Below, piece by piece: positions 53,940-63,257 of a DNA stretch of 64,000 nucleotides. Below the pieces are notes generated by a model. The model was not told where the DNA came from. It ran no database searches and worked only from the letters and a program-made list of their open reading frames with translations. Both the position numbers and the translations under genes were made by a program. Location: positions 543,363 through 607,362 of the forward strand of contig JANINW010000006.1 in NCBI GenBank assembly GCA_024508935.1. The letters are read 5' to 3'. Positions within the stretch are counted from its first letter, which is position 1; every line of letters begins with the position of its first letter. This DNA is from Flavipsychrobacter sp. GTDB lineage: Bacteria > Bacteroidota > Bacteroidia > Chitinophagales > Chitinophagaceae.

Positions 53940-55670
53940 ATGCAGTTGCATAAACCGCTAGTAATAGCCTTGCTATTTATTTTATCTGCCGGCAGCTCAT
54001 TTGCCACACACTTTTATGGTGTAGATATGTTCTATACCCACGTGGCCGGCAATGTGTACCGTGTAAGCCTTGTTGCCTATGGCGACTGCAGCGGCCAGCA
54101 GTTTTTATCTTTTGCCACCACACGGCCACTCATCTATATAAAAAAGGGCAATGCTGCTTTCGCTGCCGATTACCTGGACCATGAACCACCTGTTGAAGGT
54201 GTGGAGGTAACGCCTGTATGCCCTGCAGAACTGAGCCATACTACCTGTGTTGACCCCGCAGGTACAGTACCGGGTGTAAAGCGGTTTGTATACTCCAAAG
54301 AATTTACCCTTAGCGGCCCTGCCCCCGACTGGAGATTTATTTTCCTGGGAGAAACAGACGGCAACACTATCGCCGGACGCAGCAATAGCCTTACCAATGT
54401 GTCCCCGGCCGGTGTTATCAGCATGGAAGCTACGCTGAACAATGCGAATGACAGCAACAACTCTTCGCCCGTATATACTACTATCGCTACGCCGTTCTAT
54501 TGCGTTAATAAGCCTACCAATTTCAACCCCGGTGCGGTAGATGCGGATGGCGACAGCCTGGTGTACGAACTGGTGCCTGCGCTGAACGGGGTTACTACTG
54601 CTACACCTCCATTAGCTTATGTAAGTGGTTTCACCGGCAGCAACCCGCTGGATGTAAACCCCGGCGCGTTCAGGTTCAGCACCAAAACGGGCCAGCTCAA
54701 TTTTACGCCCCGCAGCATACAACGCTCGCTGGTAGTATACCGTGTATATGAATACCGAAAAGGTGTGCTGGTAGGCACCAGTATGCGCGAAATGACCGTA
54801 GTGGTTATGCCCTGCAATAACAATCCACCAGCCGGATATATAACCAACGCAGCCGGTGCCGACATAGTAGATAGTGTGACCGTAAGTACCTGCAAAAGCG
54901 ACCATGAAGTGGCTTTTGATATTAATCCTACCGACGCCGACGGCCATATGATAAAAATGGAGGTGAACGGCCTGCCGGGAAATTCAAGACTGGATATTAC
55001 GGCCAACAGCACTACAAAGCCGCTTAGCCGTTTTAGCTGGAGCATGGTGAATGTACCGGAGGGTGACTATACTTTTTTTGTCACATATACAGATAATGGC
55101 TGCCCTATTGCCAGCAGGCAGGTGCAGGCATATACAGTACGCATTGTAGCGGGTAGCATACTTTGCAAGATCACCAACGCAGGCTGCGTAAACCAGGGCT
55201 TTGTACATGTGACCGCGCCGCCTGATTGGCTGCCATGGAACTGCAAAGTATCGGCCGGCACTGCACCTGTATACGATAAGAATGGCATTAACAGTGAAAG
55301 CTGGGGCGACAGCCTTGCAAAAGGGCAATACAAGATAGAAGTAGTGAACCATTTGGGTTGTAAGGCTGATACTACGGTCGGCATCATTTCAGACTGTTAT
55401 ATTGTAGACCTGCCCACGGCCTTCAGCCCCAATGGCGATGGCGCTAATGAAATGCTGCTGTTGAAAGGCACCAATATCAAAGAGATGCTCTTAAGAGTGT
55501 ATAATCGCTGGGGCCAGATCGTATTTGAAACACAGGACAGGAATATTGGCTGGGATGGCAAATACCGTGGCCAGGATGCTCCGGCAGAAGCATACGCCTA
55601 CGTGCTCTCTGGGGTATTTACTAACGGGCAGGTATTTCAAAAAGAGGGTAATATTACTTTACTGAGGTAG
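53940..55670 (+). CDS. T9SS surface protein with gliding-motility-type C-terminal domain
   Basis: 576 residues from the ATG at 53940 (the longer frame to 53826 lacks a signal). Signal peptide MQLHKPLVIALLFILSAGSSFA, then an N-terminal domain (THFYGVDMFYTHVAGNVYRVSLVAYGDCSG) seen in many Chitinophagaceae surface proteins. In the middle, beta-rich regions contain SPVYTTIATPFYCVNKPTNFNPGAVDADGDSL. The C-terminal 85 residues are the gliding-motility-associated domain: LPTAFSPNGDGANEMLLLKG, RVYNRWGQIVFETQDRNIGWDGKYRGQ and YVLSGVFTNGQVFQKEGNITLLR. This domain targets the Type IX secretion system (type B CTD). Adhesin or surface role likely; ligand unknown. Confidence 0.88.
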   Translation: MQLHKPLVIALLFILSAGSSFATHFYGVDMFYTHVAGNVYRVSLVAYGDCSGQQFLSFATTRPLIYIKKGNAAFAADYLDHEPPVEGVEVTPVCPAELSHTTCVDPAGTVPGVKRFVYSKEFTLSGPAPDWRFIFLGETDGNTIAGRSNSLTNVSPAGVISMEATLNNANDSNNSSPVYTTIATPFYCVNKPTNFNPGAVDADGDSLVYELVPALNGVTTATPPLAYVSGFTGSNPLDVNPGAFRFSTKTGQLNFTPRSIQRSLVVYRVYEYRKGVLVGTSMREMTVVVMPCNNNPPAGYITNAAGADIVDSVTVSTCKSDHEVAFDINPTDADGHMIKMEVNGLPGNSRLDITANSTTKPLSRFSWSMVNVPEGDYTFFVTYTDNGCPIASRQVQAYTVRIVAGSILCKITNAGCVNQGFVHVTAPPDWLPWNCKVSAGTAPVYDKNGINSESWGDSLAKGQYKIEVVNHLGCKADTTVGIISDCYIVDLPTAFSPNGDGANEMLLLKGTNIKEMLLRVYNRWGQIVFETQDRNIGWDGKYRGQDAPAEAYAYVLSGVFTNGQVFQKEGNITLLR

Positions 55671-55745
55671 CTTGCACACGGGCTGTACGTTTCAATCAGG
55701 ACGCGCCGCCGAAGGCAGTTTATATTTATAGTATACTAGCATTGT

Positions 55746-56459
55746 ATGAGTATTGGTTCTGTATCCGTTCGGCAAGCTATCATTCACGGTATAAAAACAA
55801 TTACATTTCCAGCTAAGGTCATTATGATCTTGACACCTATAGTTTTCGTTTTCTCTTTAATACTCAACTTTTCACCTTGGGATGTATTGTGGCTACCTGC
55901 AGGTGTGCTTTTATCAATGTGTTACACAACATGGACTACTCTCCGTTGGCGCATTTGGGCTTATGAGCATGTTGCAGACATCCATCAATTACAAAGATCT
56001 GCAGAACTTGCAGGTTTGCTGCTGCGTCAATCACATAATCGTACAAGCAGATTTGCCAATACTGCTCAAAGCAAAACATTAGAGCAGTTAATAGCCAGAT
56101 TTTCGGATGAACCTGCTTTCACCGACGACTTATCAATACCACCCCAAACCGATGTGTACAAAAAGAAATTCCGGGGTGCTTCCCAAAAACCTGTTATAGT
56201 ACTTAACCAAACAGGCATACAATTCCAATCCGAAGAAATATTCAAATGGGATCAGTTACACGACGTGCACATCGGAAAAGTTTCCTATGGCGATACTATG
56301 GCAGTCAAAGGAGTGGAAAGGGATGGATTTTCAAAGGATTTTCTACGTTTTGAATACGATGGCAGACGTTTCGAGATACCTCTGTCGTCAATTAATATTT
56401 CTGCCTGGATGCTGGACCTATTGCTGTATGTTTATCAAAGTCGTTCCGAACAGGCATGA
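55746..56459 (+). CDS. Membrane protein of unknown function
   Basis: Not recognised. 237 residues; two hydrophobic segments near residues 20-42 and 45-62 (VIMILTPIVFVFSLILNF; VLWLPAGVLLSMCYTTW) and then a cytosolic part of about 170 residues. The latter includes KKFRGASQKPVIVLNQTGIQFQSEEIFKWDQLHDVHIGKVSYGDT and DFLRFEYDGRRFEIPLSSINISAW, a pattern of beta strands with IxxW or LxxD spacing that suggests a pleckstrin-homology-like domain, as in bacterial PH-domain membrane proteins. That fold is a guess. It is 75 bases downstream of the T9SS gene and ends 58 bases before the convergent Gre-like gene. Confidence 0.6.
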   Translation: MSIGSVSVRQAIIHGIKTITFPAKVIMILTPIVFVFSLILNFSPWDVLWLPAGVLLSMCYTTWTTLRWRIWAYEHVADIHQLQRSAELAGLLLRQSHNRTSRFANTAQSKTLEQLIARFSDEPAFTDDLSIPPQTDVYKKKFRGASQKPVIVLNQTGIQFQSEEIFKWDQLHDVHIGKVSYGDTMAVKGVERDGFSKDFLRFEYDGRRFEIPLSSINISAWMLDLLLYVYQSRSEQA

Positions 56460-56516
56460 AATGTTACCACGGGGGTATAAAAATGATGCAGCAAAAGCAA
56501 TTATACTTGCATGCGC

Positions 56517-56969
56517 TTAACTTACTTTAAGTACCTTGTTTTGCTTTCCGATAAATGTAAATTCATCACCTGCTTTTTTCCCTTTCAGTTGCAGGGCTAT
56601 GGGTGATGCGGGTGATATGCAGAATATCTTTTCGCCTCCTATTATAAAATTACCTGCATTTACTGCCAGGTAGTAAATAGCGTTATTGGTATACACCAAT
56701 GCACCAGGTGCAACAATATCATGCTTATGCCGGGGATCTACCAGGTGCAATTGTGCTAACTGGGTTTTTGCGTCTGCTTTTCTGCCGAGGTACAGGTTCA
56801 TTTCCTGCTGCAGCATTTCGCGGGCTGTTTCATATTTGTCACCAGCACTGCTTTTGGTTTCATTTGCCATAGCAGCCTGTAGTTCTCCAATGGCAATTTC
56901 TGCTTCCTTAAGACGTTTATTCACTTGTTCCAGGCAAAGGCTATGTAAACTTTGCTTTAAATTCTGCAT
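56517..56969 (-). CDS. Gre-like transcription factor (GreA/GreB C-terminal type)
   Basis: 150 residues. The N-terminal half is a coiled coil (LCLEQVNKRLKEAEIAIGELQAAMANET followed by SSAGDKYETAREMLQQEMNLYLGRKADAKTQLAQ). The C-terminal half has the GreA/B fold: VYTNNAIYYLAVNAGNFIIGGEKIFCISPASPIALQLKGKKAGDEFTFIGKQNKVLKV, with the SPIA..L.GKKAGDEF element of Gre factors. Gre factors rescue backtracked RNA polymerase; the acidic tip residues of true GreA are not evident in the coiled coil, so this may act as an RNA polymerase regulator without cleavage activity. It is single and convergent to the upstream membrane-protein gene. Confidence 0.75.
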   Translation of the reverse strand: MQNLKQSLHSLCLEQVNKRLKEAEIAIGELQAAMANETKSSAGDKYETAREMLQQEMNLYLGRKADAKTQLAQLHLVDPRHKHDIVAPGALVYTNNAIYYLAVNAGNFIIGGEKIFCISPASPIALQLKGKKAGDEFTFIGKQNKVLKVS

Positions 56970-57372
56970 GCTTTTGACATTAAAAAACAGTTAAAATTCA
57001 CTTTGGCAGGTATTATAAAACAATGAAAATCAATTCCTTAAACGCAAAAAAAGTGTGCAGTGTCCAAAAGCACTTTATTTAGAAGCATCTAAAAATACCG
57101 TAGAAATACGGTATTTCTTATAATAAAACATGTAATTTTGCTGGCGAAAGGTAAGAAAGAGAGCGCGACCGAATTTAACCCTATGACTTCATTTCACCAT
57201 TAAAATTAGAGGATTATGTATTTAAGATTTAAACTACGTATCAGGCGTGCATTTCTGTCATTCTTGCAATCAGTATTTTATCAATAATACCCGACAGAAA
57301 TTTTGATTATTACTATTTGAGTAGCTATCTAATAAAATAATAGCTGCACAGGCAGCTATTATTCAAAAGTTT
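56970..57372. other. Intergenic region between Gre-like gene and sensor gene
   Basis: 403 bases, AT-rich. It has an imperfect ATACCG/CGGTAT hairpin near 57090-57115 and TAATTTTG at 57132-57139, which could start a plus-strand transcript, but the only downstream frame is a 23-codon ORF near 57216 with no family. Nothing else is supported. Confidence 0.4.
57336..57363 (-). terminator. Terminator of the ethylene-receptor-like sensor gene
   Basis: 12-bp perfect stem AATAATAGCTGC (57336-57347) with GCAGCTATTATT (57352-57363), loop ACAG, T-rich on the minus strand side. It is ten bases beyond the stop codon. Confidence 0.8.
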
Positions 57373-58422
57373 TTAGTCTTCGCTATTCAGCTTCATTGTA
57401 GTGGTCTTATCATTTATCTCCTTGATCACTTCATCCAGGGTCACCGTGGCCTCCTGCATGCCATCCAGTACCTGCAGATTAATAGGATCGGATAAATCTT
57501 CCTTATTAAAAAGTTGAATAAGGCCCATAATTGTAGCCACGGGGCTGCGCACCTTGTGCGATTGTATCCAGGCAATATCTTTCAGGCGCTGGTTCTGTAA
57601 TTGTATCTTTTGAATATACAGCCTTTGCTCCGTTACATCCTGCAATGTCCCTTTTATCAAAGAGATAGAACCATTTTCAGTAAGCATTACCTGGCCACGC
57701 ACCAGTATATGTTTTATCTCATCGTGCTGCGTAATGATACGACAGTAAAAATCGGGGAAGAATTTTTTTATGAAGATTATATCTATCATCCGCTCAATAT
57801 GCTTGATATCCTCAGGATGAATGATGCGGGTAAAGTTTGAAAAATCCACTTTGGCAGATGCGGGCAATTCAAGCAGTTCCCATGCTTCGTCCGACAGCTC
57901 TGCTTTTTCATTTAATACATCCCATTCTATATAGCATATCTTGGCTATCCGCTCTGCCTCACGCAGTTGTTCATTCTTGTTCTTTAATGCATCCTGTGCT
58001 TTCTCCCTGTTTTTTATTTCACTCTCCAGTTCTTCCTGCGAGCGCAGCGAAAATGCACGCGGCAAAACCTTTACTACATAGAACACTGTTATCCAGCTAA
58101 CCACCCCGGTAATAAATCGCACCACTGCACTTACGCGGTATACGGGTATCCAGAACATTAATGCATCTACAAAATAGGTAGCACCGCACACCAGGATAAA
58201 TGCTGCAAAGAGAAAGTACAAACTGTTGAACCGTACCTTTTGTTTTTTCCTGAGTACATAGAAGAGAATAAGAAACGGGATGACAAAGTACGCAGACCAT
58301 ACCATCAGGTCGCTGATGATATATAACCAACCATGAAATTTAGTCCAGCTGCCACTACGCCAAAACGAGCGGAAATCGGAATATTCGAATAGTTTTTTAA
58401 AAAAGTCTACTACTTCGTTCAT
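57373..58422 (-). CDS. ETR1-like membrane sensor with PAS and DHp-like domains, no ATPase
   Basis: 349 residues. Three transmembrane helices at about 35-120 form an ethylene-receptor-like domain: SDLMVWSAYFVIPF (D38, Y45, P49) and VCGATYF (C79, then Y83 where the plant receptor has a copper-ligand His). Residue spacing follows ETR1 (D25, Y32, P36, C65, H69). A coiled coil (about 125-165) leads to a PAS-like domain (about 165-265, IIHPEDIKHIERMI, then GTLQDVTEQR). The C-terminus has a dimerisation-type helix with H289 (WIQSHKVRSPVATIMGLIQLF), but the chain ends without the N, G1 or G2 boxes of the HATPase domain. It therefore looks like a kinase-less receptor or a partner that works with a separate kinase. 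The terminator at 57336-57363 rules out a simple frameshifted ATPase continuation. Confidence 0.82.
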   Translation of the reverse strand: MNEVVDFFKKLFEYSDFRSFWRSGSWTKFHGWLYIISDLMVWSAYFVIPFLILFYVLRKKQKVRFNSLYFLFAAFILVCGATYFVDALMFWIPVYRVSAVVRFITGVVSWITVFYVVKVLPRAFSLRSQEELESEIKNREKAQDALKNKNEQLREAERIAKICYIEWDVLNEKAELSDEAWELLELPASAKVDFSNFTRIIHPEDIKHIERMIDIIFIKKFFPDFYCRIITQHDEIKHILVRGQVMLTENGSISLIKGTLQDVTEQRLYIQKIQLQNQRLKDIAWIQSHKVRSPVATIMGLIQLFNKEDLSDPINLQVLDGMQEATVTLDEVIKEINDKTTTMKLNSED

Positions 58423-58597
58423 AACGTTTGCTTACAAACAGGGATAGTGTTTTATTTTTTCAGCATACTTAAAAATACCCTGAGAAGCCGAAGGTATATA
58501 TAGTCTCAACTTCCTGGTAATAAATAATATCCCTTAACCTTTCATTATGAAAAATAACTATGTAAAGGTTAATAATAACCACTGCTTAACATGAAAA

Positions 58598-58620
58598 ATG
58601 CCGGGCATATTGCCCGGCAT
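58598..58620 (-). terminator. Terminator of the His/Gly-rich lipoprotein gene
   Basis: 10-bp perfect stem ATGCCGGGCA (58598-58607) with TGCCCGGCAT (58611-58620), loop of 3, followed by TTTTT on the minus strand. Confidence 0.88.
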
Positions 58621-58642
58621 ATATTCCTGGTTAAAACAAAGC

Positions 58643-58846
58643 CTACCTTCTGTGACCGTACGAATACCCATGCCCGCGATAAGAACGGTAGTGCCCGTAA
58701 CCGCCGCCGCCATGATGATAACCATGCGGCCTTGCATGATAACCATAGCCGTAACCATGTGCAGGATATGCCACCACGCAGGAACTGAACGAGATGGTCA
58801 CACCTGCAAACATCACCACACCCAACAATAACTTTTTCATCTTCAA
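58643..58846 (-). CDS. Small His/Gly/Tyr-rich putative lipoprotein
   Basis: 67 residues (an ATG two codons in would give 65). Signal peptide KKLLLGVVMFAGVTISFSSC with lipobox ending at C23, then about 44 residues made mostly of His, Gly, Tyr and Arg (GYGYGYHARPHGYHHGGGGYGHY and similar). The composition suggests binding of transition metals, nucleic acids or other surfaces. It lies 63 bases downstream of the feoB stop, with its own promoter not evident and its own terminator downstream. No family is recognised. Confidence 0.75.
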   Translation of the reverse strand: MKMKKLLLGVVMFAGVTISFSSCVVAYPAHGYGYGYHARPHGYHHGGGGYGHYRSYRGHGYSYGHRR

Positions 58847-58909
58847 ATCCTTTGTTTAGGAAAGAAATGCAAAGGCCAATCCAATCTTTGTTAAGTAAAC
58901 TATAAAACC

Positions 58910-61027
58910 TTAGAGGAATATGCGGTACGCAATAAATGCGCCGAGGTAAGCAATGAAGAACATGTATGCAAACTGGATAAGCGGGTATTTCCAGCTATGG
59001 GTCTCTCTTTTTACAATGACCATGGTACTCATACACTGCATGGCAAATACATAGAATATCAGCAATGATATACCGGTTGCTGTTGTATAAACAGGACTAC
59101 CATCATCTCTCCTGGCAGAACGCATTTTATCGCGCAGGGTGGCATCGTCTTCATTATCGTTGCCTACGCTGTAAATAGTAGCCATCGTTCCCACAAATAC
59201 TTCACGTGCCGCAAATGATGTAATGAGTGCTATGCCTATTTTCCAGTCGTACCCCAATGGCTTGATAGCAGGCTCAATTACATGCCCAAGTATACCAGCA
59301 AATGAATTTTCCAGTTTTTCAGCCTGCAGCGCTTTGTTGTATTCAGCGGCCCTAGCGGGCTGCTCTGCTATTAGCACTGCATACTTAGCCTGCACTGCTT
59401 CCATCCTTTTGGGAGGACCGAAAGTAGCCAATACCCACAGCAGCAGCGAAATGACCATGATGACCTTACCGGCATCGGTAACAAATATCTTAGCCTTCTC
59501 GACCATAGTGATGCCTACATTCTTCCAGCGGGGGGCACGGTATACCGGCAGTTCCATCAGGAAGTAGGTACGTTCTTTTACCTTGATGATAAAGCTCATG
59601 ACTTTGGATACAATGAGCGCCATAGCAAAACCCAGCAGGTACAAACCCATCAATACAAGCCCCTGCAGGTTGAATATGAGCAGTTTTTTATCGGGCACTA
59701 CAAGCGCTATCAATATAGTGTACACAGGCAACCTTGCAGAGCAGCTCATCAGTGGTGTTACCAGTATGGTTATCAGTCTTTCCTTGCGGTTTTGAATGGT
59801 GCGGGCAGCCATGATAGCCGGTACGGCACAAGCCATACCGCTTATAAGGGGCATCACCGACCGACCATTAAGACCTACACTACGCATCAGCCTGTCTGTA
59901 AGAAAGCTGATACGTGCCATATACCCGGTGTCTTCCAGTATGGTAATAAAACCGAACAAGATCATTATCTGTGGTATGAACACAGCTATACCACTGATAC
60001 CCGCCAGTATGCCATTTACCAAAAGGTCTTTTACAAAACCATCCGGCATAATATTGTTGATGCTGCTGCTAAGCATACTGAATCCTTGTTCTACCCAATC
60101 CATAGGGTATTCGGCCAGCCAGAATATACTTTGGAATAAAAGGAAAAGTACGGTGAGCAAAATGACATTGCCCCATACAGGATGCAAAAGCGTTTTGTCT
60201 ATGCGTTCACTCAATACATACCGCTTCAGGGGATTTTCTTCTACTACGCATTGCTGCATAATAGTGCTTATCCTCCGGTAGCGCTGCATGATCTCTTCCG
60301 CCTGTACTTTGGCTTTATGAAATTTTACTTCATCGAGCAGGGCGCCTATTCTTATGCGCTGCGCTGCGTTGAGATATTGTAATTCAAGATAATTGCAGGC
60401 CACATGCAATGCGCTGTAATTGCTATCCAGGCTGCACAAATGTTTTATATCTTCCAGCCATTCTCCGGTCAGGTCCTTTATATCTATAAAATCATTGGCA
60501 GCTATAACCTGCCCTACCTGTTTTACATCGTTGATGACCTTCTTTAGTTCTGATATGCCTTTGTTACGCCTTGGGTTAATGGCCACTACCGGCACCCCCA
60601 TCAGGCGCTCCAGTTCGTTCGTATCAATGGTAATACCTTTCCTGCGGGCAATATCGTTCATAGTCAGCGCTATGACCACAGGTATCTTCAGATCCATTAT
60701 CTGGGAGCAGAACAGCAGGTTACGCTTCAGGTTCGAAGCATCTGCTATTACCACGATCATATCCGGGCAGTCTGCATTATTGCGGTTCAGCAATACTTCA
60801 TAGGTCACCTGCTCATCGGCACTTTTGGGATACAAGCTATAAGTACCCGGCAGGTCTATGATGTTTGCAGTAAAGCCTTCTGAGATGCGGGCTGTGCCTG
60901 TTTTCTTATCAACAGTAACGCCTGGGAAATTCCCTACCTTTTGATTTAACCCAGTAAGCGCATTAAAAAGCGAACTTTTACCGCTGTTAGGATTACCAAC
61001 CAGTGCTATCTTGAACGGACGCTGCAT
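58910..61027 (-). CDS. feoB: Ferrous iron transporter FeoB
   Basis: Fe(II) uptake protein of 705 residues. The N-terminal G domain contains the P-loop GNPNSGKSSLFNALTG at 11-26, G3 DLPGTYSL, and the NKGISELK segment. Middle and C-terminal parts have about eight or more transmembrane helices including the two Gate domains (GISGIAVFIPQIMILFGFITILEDTGYMAR; FAAREVFVGTMATIYSVG). FeoB proteins are usually 700-780 residues. No FeoA or FeoC gene adjoins it within the window, although a feoA outside cannot be excluded on a split transcript. The start ATG at 61027 gives the canonical N-terminus. Confidence 0.95.
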   Translation of the reverse strand: MQRPFKIALVGNPNSGKSSLFNALTGLNQKVGNFPGVTVDKKTGTARISEGFTANIIDLPGTYSLYPKSADEQVTYEVLLNRNNADCPDMIVVIADASNLKRNLLFCSQIMDLKIPVVIALTMNDIARRKGITIDTNELERLMGVPVVAINPRRNKGISELKKVINDVKQVGQVIAANDFIDIKDLTGEWLEDIKHLCSLDSNYSALHVACNYLELQYLNAAQRIRIGALLDEVKFHKAKVQAEEIMQRYRRISTIMQQCVVEENPLKRYVLSERIDKTLLHPVWGNVILLTVLFLLFQSIFWLAEYPMDWVEQGFSMLSSSINNIMPDGFVKDLLVNGILAGISGIAVFIPQIMILFGFITILEDTGYMARISFLTDRLMRSVGLNGRSVMPLISGMACAVPAIMAARTIQNRKERLITILVTPLMSCSARLPVYTILIALVVPDKKLLIFNLQGLVLMGLYLLGFAMALIVSKVMSFIIKVKERTYFLMELPVYRAPRWKNVGITMVEKAKIFVTDAGKVIMVISLLLWVLATFGPPKRMEAVQAKYAVLIAEQPARAAEYNKALQAEKLENSFAGILGHVIEPAIKPLGYDWKIGIALITSFAAREVFVGTMATIYSVGNDNEDDATLRDKMRSARRDDGSPVYTTATGISLLIFYVFAMQCMSTMVIVKRETHSWKYPLIQFAYMFFIAYLGAFIAYRIFL

Positions 61028-61117
61028 GAATAAGAGCGCAATTTACCAATAGATAGCCGCCTATACTAATATTGGCCTGAAGTGCTGCCTATTTTTCCCG
61101 ATTTTGTAAACCAGGTA

Positions 61118-63040
61118 TTACCTGAACATGGTAATATTCCCTTTAAGGAATTTATTCATGCGTGTGGCAGCCGACCTGTATTCTATAACATACATATAAA
61201 CGCCGTTATCGCACATCTGCCCTTTATAGGATCCATCCCATAGCTGGTTTATATCCCTTGTATCGAATACTTTGTCTCCCCAGCGGCTAAAGATCATTAA
61301 ATGGTACTCGCTGACCGGGCAAATAACTACTACACCATATTTATCATTTTTACCATCAGCATTCGGAGAAAACGCATTAGGGACTTTAATACAGGTATCG
61401 CATATAGAAAACTTCACTTCCATTGAATCGAGATAAGTACCACATTCATTGGTTATAGCCAATCGCTGCAACCCTTCATGGTCAGGTTTTATGCAGCAGT
61501 CGGTTTGGCCGGTACCCCATTTGTATTTCAAGCCGGGTAGGTCTTGTCCGATCAATTCAATATTGTTCTCGCACATGGTTACCGGTTTATCGGCCAGTAT
61601 ATGACGGGGCTTATACTTAATATCAATATTCATCGGCACCTTTTCACTTTCACATTTGCTAAGGGTCTGGGTAACGTATATGGTCATTTTACCAACGTCC
61701 CTTGTAATTATCAGCGGCTGAACAGGGTTGCCGACTATGGCATCGATATTTGTATACCACAACAGGTTTTTACCGTTTACCAGCAATTTGGGTTCTATAA
61801 CAAACTGACAAACCATAGTATCCTTTACAACAGGAGGCGGGGGCGGCAATTCTATATATGCAGTTACTGTATCGGTTTGTGCTTTACAATTATCTGTAAC
61901 TGTAAGGTAGTATTTGCCCGGTGTACCTACTGTTATAGATGGGGTAGTAGCGCCTGTACTCCACAGGTAAGAATTGAATGTATAATTTGATTTGAGGGTT
62001 ACAGGCTGGTTATTACAATTGATAGCTTCTTTGCCGAGATTCAATTTTTTGCTCGGCTCATATCTTATATAAAATGAATCGATGTACACATGACAATCAG
62101 CATGTGCGATACACCAATATTTGCCGGTGTTGTTTATATTCAGGGTGCGGGTAGTGGCGCCTGTGTTCCAGGAAAAACTACCGTCATAACCGGTACTACT
62201 GATACTTGTTGGAAGTTGTTTATTCGTATCACAAAAAGCAGTGTCATGCACGCTTACAACAGTATCTTTATTGCCTATTTTCACAACGCTTACATCATCA
62301 ATGTACATATAGGTACGGTAGCCCAGGGAAGGGTCTGCAACAGATGGGTATACCTGGACACTTGCAGGGGGTACGGCATTATTATTGAACCTGCCCAATG
62401 TCATCCATTCCTCCCCCCCGGTAGCCGTGTAAATACCTGATATTTTTATCCAGCCCATAGTATCCTGTAAATACAATCCTTTGGCATTGCTGATATGGTA
62501 GGGCATACTCATGGTATTACCGGAAGTTTGTAATGGACGGGAAACAGAGAAATTAGCCCCCATTTCATCAATGGCTATGTAATTGAAAGCAATGTTCTTG
62601 GCTATGGTAGGGCTCACGTAAAACGATACACAATATTTCTGCCCTGCCTGCATGGGTTGCAGAAGTTTTGTTTGCAGGTACTCACTGTATTCATAAACCA
62701 AGCTACTACCCTGGTAAGTACCATTCCATGCAATAATGCCCCCGTATGCATTGCCATTATGCGGCTGCTGATAACCAAATACCCCTTCCGGCACCTGTAC
62801 GCCTGAAGCCAATGGCGCACATATATTAAAATAATCGGGAGAGCCGCTGCTTAACGGGCTTCCCCAATCTTTTGCTGTGGGGAAAAACGAATACGCAGGA
62901 TCGTAGACTATACCCGAAAGGGCAGTTGGGCAGGCATTGTAACTTTCGAAACCCGGATTGGCGACAAGATTTTGAGCATAAGACACCACTGGCAGCAGCA
63001 TGCCAATTAACAGCTGTAACTTCAGACTGAGTCGCCTCAT
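61118..63040 (-). CDS. T9SS surface protein with gliding-motility-type C-terminal domain
   Basis: 640 residues from the ATG at 63040 (frame open to 63076). Signal peptide RRLSLKLQLLIGMLLPVVSYA, then an N-terminal domain NLVANPGFESYNACPTAL...DYFNICAP and, further on, a beta-sandwich type region and PKD/Ig-like segments (WNTGATTRTLNINNTGKYWC; LWSTGATTPSITVGTPGKYYLTV, a repeated unit). The C-terminus VPNAFSPNADGKNDKYGVVVICPVSEYHLMIFSRWGDKVFDTRDINQLWDGSYKGQMCDNGVYMYVIEY is the type B T9SS domain. It is divergent from a paralog at 63258. Confidence 0.9.
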   Translation of the reverse strand: MRRLSLKLQLLIGMLLPVVSYAQNLVANPGFESYNACPTALSGIVYDPAYSFFPTAKDWGSPLSSGSPDYFNICAPLASGVQVPEGVFGYQQPHNGNAYGGIIAWNGTYQGSSLVYEYSEYLQTKLLQPMQAGQKYCVSFYVSPTIAKNIAFNYIAIDEMGANFSVSRPLQTSGNTMSMPYHISNAKGLYLQDTMGWIKISGIYTATGGEEWMTLGRFNNNAVPPASVQVYPSVADPSLGYRTYMYIDDVSVVKIGNKDTVVSVHDTAFCDTNKQLPTSISSTGYDGSFSWNTGATTRTLNINNTGKYWCIAHADCHVYIDSFYIRYEPSKKLNLGKEAINCNNQPVTLKSNYTFNSYLWSTGATTPSITVGTPGKYYLTVTDNCKAQTDTVTAYIELPPPPPVVKDTMVCQFVIEPKLLVNGKNLLWYTNIDAIVGNPVQPLIITRDVGKMTIYVTQTLSKCESEKVPMNIDIKYKPRHILADKPVTMCENNIELIGQDLPGLKYKWGTGQTDCCIKPDHEGLQRLAITNECGTYLDSMEVKFSICDTCIKVPNAFSPNADGKNDKYGVVVICPVSEYHLMIFSRWGDKVFDTRDINQLWDGSYKGQMCDNGVYMYVIEYRSAATRMNKFLKGNITMFR

Positions 63041-63257
63041 AGCAATTGAACCGGTTTGAAATGTAATAGACAGCATTGATAGGTTAACCTGTTGGGTTTG
63101 AATAAGGTTTTTTATTAATCAAAGAACATGAAATTATAACTGACAGTTAAAACTGGCTTTACAGCATACTGCCAGCCTGCTCTATCGTAAAAATAAACAT
63201 ACAACATTTTTAAGATTTTAGCTTGCAATGCGTAATTTCAATAGCTAATTTTTCTTT

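Noticed and set aside
57216..57287. A 23-codon ORF in the gap before the sensor gene
   Set aside because: Too short for support by composition, no homology that I can name, no promoter with both elements.
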